Shown: positions 1 to 9,974, counted from the stretch's first letter. The stretch: 34,588 nucleotides of DNA from Methylococcaceae bacterium (GCA_902812445.1 CADDZF010000014.1:1-34588); one strand, 5' to 3'. The notes: generated from the letters alone by a model not told the origin. Made by a program: numbers and translations.

Positions 1-2
1 TC

Positions 3-275
3 GACAGCGCCGGCGAAGGCCGACACGCCATGGAGCGGAAGGTTGACGCCAGGCGGCATGAGGTCACCCTGTTCGCCAAGCGCATCGCCGAGCGCTTGGA
101 TCACGCGCGAACGCAGGGCGAATGCGACGATCTGGTGCTGATCGCGCCGCCAGAGTTCCTGGGCATGCTGCGCCAAGGCTTAAGCGTTCCTACCGCAAAG
201 ATGGTCAGCAAGACGATCGACAAGAACCTCGTACAAAAAGATGAAGCGGATATCCGCAGTTATTTATTCCCATGA
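3..275 (+). CDS. Host attachment family protein, C-terminal part (truncated at window start)
   Basis: Frame is open from the window edge (DSAGEGRHAMERKVDARRHEVTLFAKRIAERLDHARTQGECDDLVLIAPPEFLGMLR...), resembling host attachment / AtsE-like proteins. ATGA overlap with the next gene. Confidence 0.75.
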   Translation, partial: DSAGEGRHAMERKVDARRHEVTLFAKRIAERLDHARTQGECDDLVLIAPPEFLGMLRQGLSVPTAKMVSKTIDKNLVQKDEADIRSYLFP

Positions 276-1387
276 AAATAGGTATCGTTAAAGAGATCAA
301 AGACGAAGAATATCGCGTCGCCTTGGCCCCGTCCGGCGCCAAAGCGCTGTCGGCCAGAGGCCATGCCGTTTTCATCGAGCAAGGCGCTGGTTTGGGCTCC
401 GGTTTCACCGATGAAGAATACCAGGATGCCGGAGCCACCATCTGCGGGGTAGAGGACGCCTGGGACGCCGATTTGGTCATCAAGGTCAAAGAACCGCTGG
501 AATCGGAATATGACTATCTCGATGAACAGATGATCTTTACCTATTTTCATCTCGCCGGCGGTGACCGCCGCCTGACCGAGATTTTGCTCGAGCGCAGGAC
601 GACGGCGGTCGCTTACGAAACTCTGGAGGACGATCAAGGACGGCTGCCGTTGCTGGCGCCGATGAGCGCCATTGCCGGCAACATGGCGGTGCAGATGGGC
701 GGTTATTATCTTGCCAAGTTCAACCACGGAAAAGGCATGCAACTGGGCTCGGTGCTGGGACAGCGCTATGGCAAAGTTCTCGTCATTGGCGATGGCGTCG
801 TCGGCATGCACGCCGCGAGGACCGCTCACGGCATGGGCTCGTCGGTTTTCGTGGCAGGCCTTTGGCCTGAACGTGGCGAGCTGTTAAAGCGCGAAATCGG
901 TGATGATGTGAATTTTTTCCTGTCCAGTTCGGAGGCTATCGCCGGACACGCGAAAGATGCGGATCTGATCATTGGCGCCGTCTTGCTGCACGGCGCCCGA
1001 GCCGAGCACGTAGTGACCGAGACGATGGTCAAATCGATGCAGCCCGGCTCGGTCATCGTCGATGTCAGCATCGATCAGGGCGGATGTATCGAGACATCGA
1101 GGCCGACATCGCACTCCGATCCGGTCTATCTAAAGCACGGCGTTATCCATTACTGCGTGACGAACATGCCCGGTGCTTATCCGCGCACATCCACCTTCGC
1201 CTTGACCGAGGCCACGCTGCCTTATGCGCTAAAGCTGGCCGATAAAGGCATTGCAGCGCTGAGAGAAGACCCAGGCTTCAGCAAAGCGGTCAATGTCTAC
1301 CAAGGTTATGTGACTTACCAGCCGGTCGCCGAGGCGTTCGGGTTAATGTCGCGTTACAGCGTATTTTCGCGCGTCGAACCTTGCTGA
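272..1387 (+). CDS. ald: Alanine dehydrogenase
   Basis: 371 aa; MKIGIVKEIKDEEYRVALAPSGAKAL, VLVIGDGVVGMHAARTAHGMG Rossmann motif, VIVDVSIDQGGCIETSRPTSHSDP. Confidence 0.95.
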   Translation: MKIGIVKEIKDEEYRVALAPSGAKALSARGHAVFIEQGAGLGSGFTDEEYQDAGATICGVEDAWDADLVIKVKEPLESEYDYLDEQMIFTYFHLAGGDRRLTEILLERRTTAVAYETLEDDQGRLPLLAPMSAIAGNMAVQMGGYYLAKFNHGKGMQLGSVLGQRYGKVLVIGDGVVGMHAARTAHGMGSSVFVAGLWPERGELLKREIGDDVNFFLSSSEAIAGHAKDADLIIGAVLLHGARAEHVVTETMVKSMQPGSVIVDVSIDQGGCIETSRPTSHSDPVYLKHGVIHYCVTNMPGAYPRTSTFALTEATLPYALKLADKGIAALREDPGFSKAVNVYQGYVTYQPVAEAFGLMSRYSVFSRVEPC

Positions 1388-1452
1388 GGGGAAACGCCAA
1401 GCGCGCGGCGAGGCGCCCGTGAAACTCCATTGCGGTACCGGCCAGGGCGTCG

Positions 1453-1770
1453 TCACTCATCTTCATCATTGCCGTTCAAGATATCATCCAGCGTAATATC
1501 CCGCCTGTCCGGTTCGTGGACATCTGCGTCGGAATAGCCCAAATTGTCAGGCTCGACGTCATCAAATGGAGCGCTCCAATCCTCCGGCGGTTCTATCGGC
1601 AGCAAATGAGATTCGTGCCATGAGGCAAAGTCAAATTCGTCGATATCGCCGTCGGCATATTGAACTTCAATGGCGTCATTGTCTTCATCAAGGGCGACCA
1701 CTTTAAATGTCCTTCCGGTTTCCGCCTCTTGATACCATTGGGTTAAAATGGGAGATGGTGTCATAGTCAT
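1453..1770 (-). CDS. Small acidic conserved protein (DUF6763-like)
   Basis: 105 aa from ATG at 1770: MTMTPSPILTQWYQEAETGRTFKVVALDEDNDAIEVQYADGDIDEFDFASWH... The longer 175-aa ORF start is unlikely. Confidence 0.65.
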   Translation of the reverse strand: MTMTPSPILTQWYQEAETGRTFKVVALDEDNDAIEVQYADGDIDEFDFASWHESHLLPIEPPEDWSAPFDDVEPDNLGYSDADVHEPDRRDITLDDILNGNDEDE

Positions 1771-1973
1771 ACCTTCTTGGGATTTTGCCTGGCGTTTGGC
1801 GCCCTGTAGCCTACCGTCATGAGACACGAGATTCAGAGCTCGAAATGATATGGACTCATGGCGGATGAGACAAGCGTTTGTCCCTATTTTTCCGCGTCCC
1901 GAAAAAGCTGATCCGCTCCGCCATCCTGGAATCACGCCCCCGTGCAGGCCCCGCGTAGCGAGGAGGTTCAAAT

Positions 1974-2084
1974 GTGACAAATAAATTGAAGACTCTGTAT
2001 CATAGGATTTTTGGCTCTCATGATAAGAAAGCCGAAAATCCGGGGCTTAACGGCATCGTAAACTTAAGCCAAATGAAAAAATAA
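1974..2084 (+). CDS. Putative 36-aa small protein upstream of hpf
   Basis: GTG start 7 nt after a perfect AGGAGG: MTNKLKTLYHRIFGSHDKKAENPGLNGIVNLSQMKK, stop TAA. Below the size cutoff of the supplied ORF track. Confidence 0.5.
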   Translation: MTNKLKTLYHRIFGSHDKKAENPGLNGIVNLSQMKK

Positions 2085-2107
2085 TTTCTCAAAAATAAAG
2101 GTTTGTC

Positions 2108-2470
2108 ATGCAATTACCACTAGAGATTACATTTCGTGGATTACCGCAATCCGACGCAGTCGAGGCAAAAATTCGTGAAAAGGCAGCCAAGTTGGAGCAT
2201 TTCTGCGATCACATCATCAGCTGTAAAGTCGCCGTAGAGGCAGAGCATCATCGCCAGCATCAAGGTAATCTCTATCATGTCCGTATCGACTTAAGCGTGC
2301 CGCAAAGGCAGATCGTGGTCAGCCACGAGCATCACGACAATCAGGCGCATGAAGACATCTATATCGCTCTTCGCGATGCATTCGATGCCGCCAAGCGGCA
2401 GCTGGAAGAATACGCCCGTATGCAGCGAGGCGAAGTGAAAAACCATAAAATCTCACCCGTCGCCCGGTAA
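2108..2470 (+). CDS. HPF/RaiA family ribosome-associated protein
   Basis: 120 aa; MQLPLEITFRGLPQSDAVEAKIREKAAKLEHFCDHIISCKVAVE...DIYIALRDAFDAAKRQLEEYARMQRGEVK. Confidence 0.8.
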   Translation: MQLPLEITFRGLPQSDAVEAKIREKAAKLEHFCDHIISCKVAVEAEHHRQHQGNLYHVRIDLSVPQRQIVVSHEHHDNQAHEDIYIALRDAFDAAKRQLEEYARMQRGEVKNHKISPVAR

Positions 2471-2780
2471 TAAAAGCTACCGCACACTCTTCATTGCGGC
2501 CGTCAAGCGCCGATCGGCACCCGATGCAGCCGATGATTATTCCGGCCCGAAAATAGCCTCCTGGTATTTCCGGCCATCGCCAAGGCCGATATACGCCCGG
2601 CCTTGGCTCCCGCGGCTCAGCGCCGCGCTTTCGGCTCCCTGCCCCTTTATTCACCCAGCCCTTGAATAGGCCAGGTTAATAATCGATGAAGGAATGGTTT
2701 CATGCAGCAATTGCTTACCTTCGCGCAAGGCTTTCTTCGCCACAGCCAGGGGTTGTCTGGCTGCGAGAGCGAATGCGGTT

Positions 2781-4718
2781 CTATCGACGTTTTTTTCGCG
2801 CCGGTTTTGGTGGGGAAGCGGACTTCGTCTGTCTAGCCGCCGCGATTAGAGCCTGGCATTGACTGTCCTCGCCGAGACCCAGCTCTAGCCACGGAATGAT
2901 CGCGCCGGCGGGTGTCAGCAGTGTGCCCAGGATCACTGAGGCGGCGCCTTTTGCCGCCAAAGTCGCGGGGTCGGGATAAGCGGCGGGGGTCTTGAGCGCT
3001 CCTTTGATGATGAGCGGCGCCCGCATGCTGAAGAGGCTAGGGTCTTTAGGGTGGGCGGTCAGGCGGAAATCAACGGTCTCATCGCGCAGGTTGATCCACC
3101 CCTCGCCGATGACATTGGTGTCGGTCGTGTCGATGACGAAGGGCTGGGTTTTCATCTGCCCCTGGCTGACGTTGAAGTTCGCGACGATACAGCGGATCGG
3201 GATGCTCGGATCCTTCGTCAGCAGCAGGCCGAGCGATTCTGCGACATCGAGGCCCAGCAATTCCATCAGCAGATTGCTGATGCGCCCATTCTCCATGACG
3301 ATCACGACTTCCCCATCGGCTGCGCCGAGCATTTCTGCTATCGAGTTGCCACGAGCCTCGAGATTCGCCCGGCCGATGAAGGTGCCGGCGCTTTCCTCTG
3401 CAAAGCGGGTATTTGCCAACAAGCGCTTGAGCGGGACTCTGTTGATCTCGATCTTCGCCTTGGTTGCGATCTTTTCCTGCCGTGCGTCCAGGCCGATGCT
3501 CGATGTAATCTGGCCGATATCGATGACAAAATTCAGTGGCGTGATGCTCAAGTCGCCATGATCCAGTCGCAGATGGGCCACGAATTCATCGATCGGCAGG
3601 TTGGGCGTAATGATATTGTCGCCACGGAATTCGACATCCGCATCACCTGCGCGGAGGGCGTTGAGATTGTAAGGTTGGTCGGGAAACAAGCGCTTGCTCT
3701 CGCGCTCCCGGGGTGTCGGATTGGCTCCGATAAACCCTGCGAGATCCTTGAAATCGAGCCTGTGGGAACGAAGATCGCCTTTCAGGTACGGGCGTTCCCC
3801 GCGTATACCATAGGCTATTGCGCCAGATAGATCGCTATTGCCGACCGAGCCCTTGAGCTTTTTCAATGCCCATTCTGCCTTCCGCCGCGTGAGCTGGCCC
3901 GCGAGCTTGTACGGAGGTGTCTGCGGCAGCGACACGCCGATGATGGGGTACAGCTTGGCAAGATCAGGACCCTGCAGGTCAACGGTCAAATTCGGCTCCC
4001 GCAGTTGCAGGGGTTCTACGAAAGTGCCTCTTGCTATCGCCTTGGTGTCGCCGAAAGCAATGTTGATGTCGATGGGATAAGGCTTGTTTTTGTCCCACAG
4101 GCTCAGTAGGGAGCCGCCTTGTGCTCGCAGCGTAAACTTCTCCTGTTGAAAACTGCCATCCCCCTTGAGTTCAATCGCCCGCTCTTCGGAACGACCGACG
4201 GCCGTCGATATATCGAGATCGATCGTTGTGTCGGTCCGGGCGTCGCGATAGTCGAGTCTGCCTTTGTCGATGCTCAGGAGGCCAATTTTCGGGAACTCGG
4301 TGCGGTCTGCCGGTTCCTTCTGCTGTGTCTTGGTGGCGAACTCCCAGTTCCCTTTGCCCTGGGGATTCTTTTCAAGAAAAATGCGCGGTTGTGATAATTT
4401 GATCTCGGGCAGCACTAGCCGTCCTCTGAGCAGGTCGAGCAGCCGGATGTTGAATTGAAGCCGATCGAGCGTGAACATTTGAGACCTGCTGCCCCAGGAC
4501 GCGTTGGCCAATTCGACCTGATTCACCGTGATGCGCGGCGTCAACGATAAATCGACATCGAGATCGCCGCGAATCGCGAAACGGCGCTCCAGCGCATCAC
4601 TCACCCGTGATGACAAAGGGCCTCTGAGCGTATTCCAGTCAAGGAAGGTGAGCACCAGCGCGATCGCGATCACCAGGATCGCGAGCGTGATTCCCGCCCA
4701 TTTCAAGATACCGCGCAT
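2781..4718 (-). CDS. AsmA family protein
   Basis: 645 aa, N-terminal TM helix, FAIRGDLDVDLSLTPRITVNQVELANASWGS, C-terminal AsmA-like repeats (VDFRLTAHPKDPSLFSMRAPLIIKGALKTPA). Confidence 0.85.
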   Translation of the reverse strand: MRGILKWAGITLAILVIAIALVLTFLDWNTLRGPLSSRVSDALERRFAIRGDLDVDLSLTPRITVNQVELANASWGSRSQMFTLDRLQFNIRLLDLLRGRLVLPEIKLSQPRIFLEKNPQGKGNWEFATKTQQKEPADRTEFPKIGLLSIDKGRLDYRDARTDTTIDLDISTAVGRSEERAIELKGDGSFQQEKFTLRAQGGSLLSLWDKNKPYPIDINIAFGDTKAIARGTFVEPLQLREPNLTVDLQGPDLAKLYPIIGVSLPQTPPYKLAGQLTRRKAEWALKKLKGSVGNSDLSGAIAYGIRGERPYLKGDLRSHRLDFKDLAGFIGANPTPRERESKRLFPDQPYNLNALRAGDADVEFRGDNIITPNLPIDEFVAHLRLDHGDLSITPLNFVIDIGQITSSIGLDARQEKIATKAKIEINRVPLKRLLANTRFAEESAGTFIGRANLEARGNSIAEMLGAADGEVVIVMENGRISNLLMELLGLDVAESLGLLLTKDPSIPIRCIVANFNVSQGQMKTQPFVIDTTDTNVIGEGWINLRDETVDFRLTAHPKDPSLFSMRAPLIIKGALKTPAAYPDPATLAAKGAASVILGTLLTPAGAIIPWLELGLGEDSQCQALIAAARQTKSASPPKPARKKRR

Positions 4719-4904
4719 CGGAAGGATTTTTTTCAGGTTAAAGCCGTAGGAACGGCAAAAAGCTGTATTATCCCGGATTGGACGGCCAGCGGCTAGGTCA
4801 GCCGCCGTATTCTCGCCTGACCGGGTGGCCTGAATTTACGGCTGGGCTCTGAGCGACCCGGCGCAGTACAACGCTGGGCCACCGCATGGACGGCCTTCAG
4901 CCCG

Positions 4905-6044
4905 CTAATCCAGCGTCCTGCGATAGCGTTTGAGCCCGATGATCATGACAATCGCAATGAATAACAGCAGTGGCCACAAGTGCGGAAGAGTCTCGCCGAC
5001 GCCGTTGCCCTTCAGCATGATCCCGCGCACCATTCGGAGAAAATGAGTGAGCGGCAATAGTTCGCCGAGCGTTTGCGCCCAGACCGGCATGCCGCGGAAC
5101 GGGAACATGAAGCCGGAGAGCAGGATCGACGGCAGGAAAAAAAAGAACGACATCTGCATGGCTTGGGTCTGGTTGCGCGCGATGCTGGAAAAAGTGATGC
5201 CGACGACGAGGTTGGCGACGATGAACACCAGCACACAGGCCAGCAGGAGCAGCAGGCTGCCGATGATTGGCACGTCGAACACCAGCCACGCCATCAGCAG
5301 GATGACCGCTACCTGAACGTAGCCGATCGCCACGTAGGGCAGGATTTTTCCGAGCATCACTTCCAGCGGGCGCAACGGCGTCGCTAGAAGGTTTTCCATG
5401 GTGCCGCGTTCGTGCTCCCGGGTAATCGCCAGCCCGGTCATCATCATCATGGTCATGGTGAGCACGACACCCATCAATCCCGGCACGATATTGTACTGCG
5501 TGACGCCTTCGGGATTGTAGCGCTTATGAACGCGCAACTCGAACGGTGCGGGGGAGCTGTTAAGGTAGCCAAGGCTGCCTTTCAGGTCGTACCTCAGCGC
5601 AGACTTCGTAAGCTCGTTGAGGGCCATGACAGCGTTGCCGATGGCGACAGGATCGGTGGCATCCGCTTCCAGCAGTACGCTGGGGTGCTCACCACGCAAG
5701 AGACGGCGAGTGAAATCGACGGGGATACTGAGGACGAATTGTACTTCTCCCAAGGCGAGCAGGCGTTGGGCTTCGGCCTCCGTCGCGGGCGTTTCGGTGA
5801 GCACGAAATAGCCGCTGTTTTCAAGGCTTTTGATGAGACTGCGGGTAAATGCGCTGTGATCGTTGCTGTAGAGCGCAGTCGGCAGGTGCTTGGGATCGGA
5901 GTTGATGGCAAAGCCGAACAGCGTCAACTGAATCAGCGGTATGCCGATCATCATGGCGAACGTCAGGCGGTCACGCCGCAGCTGGATGAACTCTTTCCAA
6001 ACGACTGCCGAGAGGCGCTCCAGCGAAATTGGCTTGAGCGTCAC
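4905..6044 (-). CDS. ABC-2 type transporter permease
   Basis: Start taken as GTG 6044 (VTLKPISLERLSAVVWKEFIQLRRDRLTFAMMIGIPLIQLTLFGFAINSDPKHLPTALYSND), overlapping the ATPase stop (GTGA). Multi-TM C-terminus. Confidence 0.88.
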   Translation of the reverse strand: MTLKPISLERLSAVVWKEFIQLRRDRLTFAMMIGIPLIQLTLFGFAINSDPKHLPTALYSNDHSAFTRSLIKSLENSGYFVLTETPATEAEAQRLLALGEVQFVLSIPVDFTRRLLRGEHPSVLLEADATDPVAIGNAVMALNELTKSALRYDLKGSLGYLNSSPAPFELRVHKRYNPEGVTQYNIVPGLMGVVLTMTMMMMTGLAITREHERGTMENLLATPLRPLEVMLGKILPYVAIGYVQVAVILLMAWLVFDVPIIGSLLLLLACVLVFIVANLVVGITFSSIARNQTQAMQMSFFFFLPSILLSGFMFPFRGMPVWAQTLGELLPLTHFLRMVRGIMLKGNGVGETLPHLWPLLLFIAIVMIIGLKRYRRTLD

Positions 6045-6985
6045 GAATAATTGTCCTGCCCATGATTCATCAGATGAATAAACACATCCTCCAGCGACGG
6101 CTTGCTCGGCTGCCAGCGCCACCGCGGCTGTTCGAAGAAGGGTGCCAGGCTGTGCGCCAGGCGCCCGGCATCGGTGCCACTGATGTGCAGCGCGCCGCCA
6201 AACGGCACAACCTGCTCGACGGCGGGTGCTTTGCGCAAGGCTTCGGTGAGCTCGAACAAATCCTGACCTTCGACGGTCCACGTGGTGATGCCGGAAGCGG
6301 CCAGCAATTCGTCCGGAGTGCCTTGCGCCAGGATAGCGCCATAAGCGAGATAGGCCAGGCGGTGGCAGCGTTCGGCTTCATCCATATAATGGGTGCTCAC
6401 CAGCACGGTGATGCCCGTAGCCGTGAGCCGATGGATTTCATCCCAGAAATCGCGGCGGGCTTTCGGGTCGACGCCGGCGGTGGGTTCGTCCAGCAACAAG
6501 AGTTTCGGCTGGTGCAGCATGCAGGCAGCGAGCGCCATCCGCTGCTTCCAGCCGCCGGACAGGGAGCCCGCCAACTGCTGCTGGCGGTGGCCCAATCCCA
6601 GCCGCTCGATGGTCGCATCAACCAGCCGCCTGCGATCCGGCATCTGATAGATGCGGGCGATAAACTCGAGATTCTCGCGGATGCTCAACTCTTCGTAGAA
6701 ACTGAAACGCTGCGTCATGTAGCCGACGTGCTGCTTGATCTCGCCGCTTTCTGTCAGAATGTCGTAGCCGAGGCAGCTGCCGCGACCGCTGTCCGGGGTC
6801 AACAGACCGCACAGCATGCGGATGGAGGTCGTCTTGCCGCTGCCGTTGGGCCCTAGGAAACCAAAAATTTCGCCACGTGCTACCGTCATCGACAGTTCGT
6901 TGACTACCCGTTTGCCGGCGAACGACTTGCTAAGCTTCTCGACTTCGATGACATTTTTGTTCTGGACAGGCATAGTGAGGCACAT
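6041..6985 (-). CDS. ABC transporter ATP-binding protein
   Basis: Walker A GPNGSGKTTS, signature LSGGWKQRMALA, Walker B LLLLDEPTAGVD. Confidence 0.93.
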   Translation of the reverse strand: MCLTMPVQNKNVIEVEKLSKSFAGKRVVNELSMTVARGEIFGFLGPNGSGKTTSIRMLCGLLTPDSGRGSCLGYDILTESGEIKQHVGYMTQRFSFYEELSIRENLEFIARIYQMPDRRRLVDATIERLGLGHRQQQLAGSLSGGWKQRMALAACMLHQPKLLLLDEPTAGVDPKARRDFWDEIHRLTATGITVLVSTHYMDEAERCHRLAYLAYGAILAQGTPDELLAASGITTWTVEGQDLFELTEALRKAPAVEQVVPFGGALHISGTDAGRLAHSLAPFFEQPRWRWQPSKPSLEDVFIHLMNHGQDNYS

Positions 6986-7408
6986 TACACGTCTGCCCTG
7001 AAGCTCTCAAGAAGCGAGCTTCAAATAGCTCATGCCATAGGCAGCAAAGCGAAGGCGAGGTGCGTTCTTGGCGGGTTTGCCATTGATGGAGCTTTAATGC
7101 AGCGAATGGTTGAAAGGGCGTCGAACGCAGGTAGAACCGCCAGCCGGTGGCTTTTCTTGCCGTTCGCTCGCGAGAGCCTAGTGCTATTCCTTGGCCGCTC
7201 TCCCGTATTCTTGAAGGATCTCCGTCGGCGGGGTAGGACAGGTCATTCGGCAAGTGAGCCAAGGAGGAGCCGCTAAAACCGGAGGCCGTCCCCGGTGAGA
7301 TAGCGGTTAACGGATGGGCTGGCCAGGCGCCTTACCGAGATACAAACTCTGCTAATACTTTAATCCATATGCCATAAATGAATGGTAGAAGTAGACTGAG
7401 GGTTATCG

Positions 7409-8155
7409 ATGACTTCAAGTTTGGCCGCTGACTTTAATCAACACTTTGAAATGGTCCCGGTTCTATCTGATGAGTTGAAGAAACAAGTTTATATACTTCG
7501 GTATCAAGTTTATTGCCTTGAAACCGGCTTCGAGAGCCAGGAAAAATGTTCGTTTGAATACGGTCAGGATGGCAAAAAAGTTTTTTTCGAAATTGACGAG
7601 TTCGATGACCGATCTTCTTATTATCTGATTCGTCATCGCCAAAGTGGACTCTACGCTGCGACCGTCCGATTGATACTACCAGATTACGAAAATTTGCAAG
7701 CGCCATTTCCTATCGAAAAGCATTGCAGTTTAAACCAGAGCATTTCGGATCCGCTTGTTCGAGCGGGGCTGGCTGAAGTGTCGAGGTTTGCAGTCTCCAG
7801 GCATTTTAAGCGGAGGTTCGGCGAGGCGAACAGCTTTGTTGGTATCTCAGAGAATGCCGATGCTTATTTTGCAGCCGATCGACGGCGGATCATCCCTCAT
7901 ATTACGATCGGTTTATTGGCTGCATTGATGCGAATGACAATCGAACAGAAGATTACCCACTGGTACGCGGTAATGGAGCCGGCGCTCTTCCGACTGCTTC
8001 AGCGTTTTGGTTTCTCTTTTAAAATCATCGGTCCCCCGGTGGACTATCGGGGCTTGCGATATCCAGGTTTTGCGAAAATAGAAGAGCTCTTGCCAAATAT
8101 CAAGAAAACCTGTTTTCCTATCTGGGCATTGACGACTGGAGGCGAGGGAACCTAA
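7409..8155 (+). CDS. PEP-CTERM/exosortase system-associated acyltransferase-like protein
   Basis: 248 aa; FEMVPVLSDELKKQVYILRYQVYCLETGFE...SYYLIRHRQSGLYAATVRLILPD, typical of the exosortase-associated GNAT/autoinducer-synthase-like family. Confidence 0.75.
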   Translation: MTSSLAADFNQHFEMVPVLSDELKKQVYILRYQVYCLETGFESQEKCSFEYGQDGKKVFFEIDEFDDRSSYYLIRHRQSGLYAATVRLILPDYENLQAPFPIEKHCSLNQSISDPLVRAGLAEVSRFAVSRHFKRRFGEANSFVGISENADAYFAADRRRIIPHITIGLLAALMRMTIEQKITHWYAVMEPALFRLLQRFGFSFKIIGPPVDYRGLRYPGFAKIEELLPNIKKTCFPIWALTTGGEGT

Positions 8156-8319
8156 ATTGCAGCGCGATGGCGGGATTGGCTGACGGCTCTGTTGGCATGA
8201 TCGTCCGTCCTCTTGGTATCTTGATTAGTCGCTGCCATCTAATCAAAGCGTGTGGCAAGCAATAAGAATGCGCCCGGTAAATCGCCACACTCTCATGCTC
8301 GCCGCAGCGTATATCAGGC

Positions 8320-8445
8320 TTATTTTTTTTCCTGGTCTGAGAAAACCCAACGGATAAAAAAAACGCCCACGGCGATAATCACGATCGTTACAATAATTCC
8401 GGTTGGCGATCTCATTTTCTCGACTAGATCTAGGATAGCTCCCAT
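8320..8445 (-). CDS. Putative small single-TM membrane protein
   Basis: 41 aa MGAILDLVEKMRSPTGIIVTIVIIAVGVFFIRWVFSDQEKK; AAGG upstream of ATG; a single strong hydrophobic helix. Confidence 0.45.
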   Translation of the reverse strand: MGAILDLVEKMRSPTGIIVTIVIIAVGVFFIRWVFSDQEKK

Positions 8446-8650
8446 CTTTACCTGCCTTAACGTTATATTTTCGAAATCTGTATTTTTACCTAACAGCGAT
8501 CGAACTGCTTCCAACCACTATCGTGGCTTATCTTACCTTCTGCTCAATGCATGTCAAGCAAAGACTTTTCTTGGCCGGTAATGGCCTATACCGGGATATA
8601 GGGCACGAATTACATCATTTTCGATCAAATAAGGAATTCTCCGTCCCCAA

Positions 8651-8680
8651 AAAAGGGCCCGGATAGTTCGTATCCAGGCC
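8651..8680 (-). terminator. Rho-independent terminator downstream of the small lipoprotein gene
   Basis: Minus strand: GGCC-T-GGATA-CGAAC-TATCC-G-GGCC followed by CTTTTTT. Confidence 0.65.
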
Positions 8681-8762
8681 AATCTATAAAATGCATTCCT
8701 GTATGCGCTTTTGCGAAGCGCACTTTTCGTTTAAAAGTTGTAATGAAATGAAGTGCTTAAGC

Positions 8763-8885
8763 TTACAATTCTAAGGACAGAGAAGAGTTCGAAATTTTTT
8801 GTTTGTCTCCATCGGGGGAATTACCGCAGCCGGCCAGGCCAAGTGTTACCAGTGCAATGCCAATGATCGATAGTAGCTTTTTCAT
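8763..8885 (-). CDS. Small lipoprotein
   Basis: 40 aa MKKLLSIIGIALVTLGLAGCGNSPDGDKQKISNSSLSLEL; lipobox LAGC; GAGGAGG SD upstream of ATG. Confidence 0.7.
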   Translation of the reverse strand: MKKLLSIIGIALVTLGLAGCGNSPDGDKQKISNSSLSLEL

Positions 8886-9204
8886 AAAATCCTCCTCATG
8901 TAAATTATGTTTTGCAGTGCTTTCAGCACAGAACCTTTTATAAAGAACATTGCGCAAAAATGCAAGAGGAGACGCGTTTAATAATCACGGCCTGAGTTCC
9001 GTAGCGAACCCTCATTAAGCCATTGAATCGCTTGACGTTATGGCTTAACTCAGCAAGAGTCGCGCTTTTGCCTCGGTTGGAATCATTATTCCTTTTCCGC
9101 GAAAGACGCGAGAACGCCGAGCACATCGTGGAACCATTGGACTCAGTAAATAAAAACAATATAATTAGCGAATTTTGTTGCATTCACTTTACAAAGGCTC
9201 ATAA

Positions 9205-9519
9205 ATGTACGCGATCATTCATACGGGCGGGAAGCAGTATCGGGTTAAACCAGGTGACAGCCTTAAAATCGAAACCCTGAATGCCACTCCCGGAGAACCT
9301 GTAAATTTTGACAAAGTTCTTATGGTCCAGGGGGATGACGGCTTGAAAGTGGGCAACCCTTTCATCCCGAATGGCCAAGTCACTGCGACGGTGACAGCCC
9401 ACGGCAGGCATAAGAAAATCAACATCATCAAGTTCCGAAGACGTAAACACCACATGAAAAGGATGGGTCATCGGCAAAACTATACGGAAGTCCGGATTAC
9501 GGAAATTTTTCTAACCTAA
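9205..9519 (+). CDS. rplU: 50S ribosomal protein L21
   Basis: [25 protein letters not shown]...[29 protein letters not shown]. Confidence 0.98.
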   Translation: MYAIIHTGGKQYRVKPGDSLKIETLNATPGEPVNFDKVLMVQGDDGLKVGNPFIPNGQVTATVTAHGRHKKINIIKFRRRKHHMKRMGHRQNYTEVRITEIFLT

Positions 9520-9538
9520 TCAAGACGAGGCAAGAGTC

Positions 9539-9796
9539 ATGGCACATAAAAAGGCGGGTGGAAGTTCAAGAAACGGGCGCGATTCCGAGTCCAAGCGTCT
9601 AGGCGTAAAGCGCTATGGCGGAGAGCGCGTGAAAGCAGGAGAAATTATCGTTCGGCAGCGGGGTACCCGTTTTCATCCTGGTGAAAACGTGGGCTGCGGC
9701 AGAGATCATACGATTTTTGCCACGAAGGAAGGCCACGTTCTGTTTCATCAACGCGGTCCAAACAAGCGAAAACACATCAGCATAGTCACGGCTTGA
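9539..9796 (+). CDS. rpmA: 50S ribosomal protein L27
   Basis: [61 protein letters not shown]. Confidence 0.98.
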   Translation: MAHKKAGGSSRNGRDSESKRLGVKRYGGERVKAGEIIVRQRGTRFHPGENVGCGRDHTIFATKEGHVLFHQRGPNKRKHISIVTA

Positions 9797-9859
9797 CCTG
9801 CCCGGAATCGGGGACACGACAGCGCTGCGCCACTCAGTTGGAGAGCGACTCATAAGGCA

Positions 9860-9881
9860 AAGCCCCGCTCGGGGCTTTTTT
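9860..9881 (+). terminator. Rho-independent terminator after rpmA
   Basis: AGCCCCG-CT-CGGGGCT followed by TTTTT. Confidence 0.85.
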
Positions 9882-9974
9882 GTCGGCGAGCATTACCGGC
9901 AAGGGATGCCAGTCTGGCAAGCTCACAAAAGCTGACCTTATGCGGTCGACCATGCAGACGCGGGTAGCGGGTAG

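Noticed and set aside
2685-2861. 58-aa plus-strand ORF (MKEWFHAAIAYLRARLSSPQPGVVWLRERM...) overlapping the AsmA 3' end
   Set aside because: Weak ribosome-binding site, Arg-rich antisense-type composition, and overlap with a well supported gene.
3051-3830. Long antisense ORFs within AsmA, the ABC genes, ileS, the ETF fusion and the tail genes
   Set aside because: These are shadow ORFs of high-GC coding regions with no recognisable domains; the opposite strand carries clear families.
8704-8722. TGCGCTT-TTGCG-AAGCGCA hairpin with a partly T-rich tail on the plus strand
   Set aside because: It lies ~550 nt from the nearest upstream plus-strand gene and the tail is interrupted (CTTTTCGTTT); too weak to call a terminator.
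9831-9855. tRNA D-arm-like string (cactcagttggagagcgactcataagg) after rpmA
   Set aside because: It resembles AGCTCAGTTGGTAGAGCGACT but lacks acceptor and T-arm pairing; at most a tiny degenerate remnant, directly followed by the rpmA terminator.
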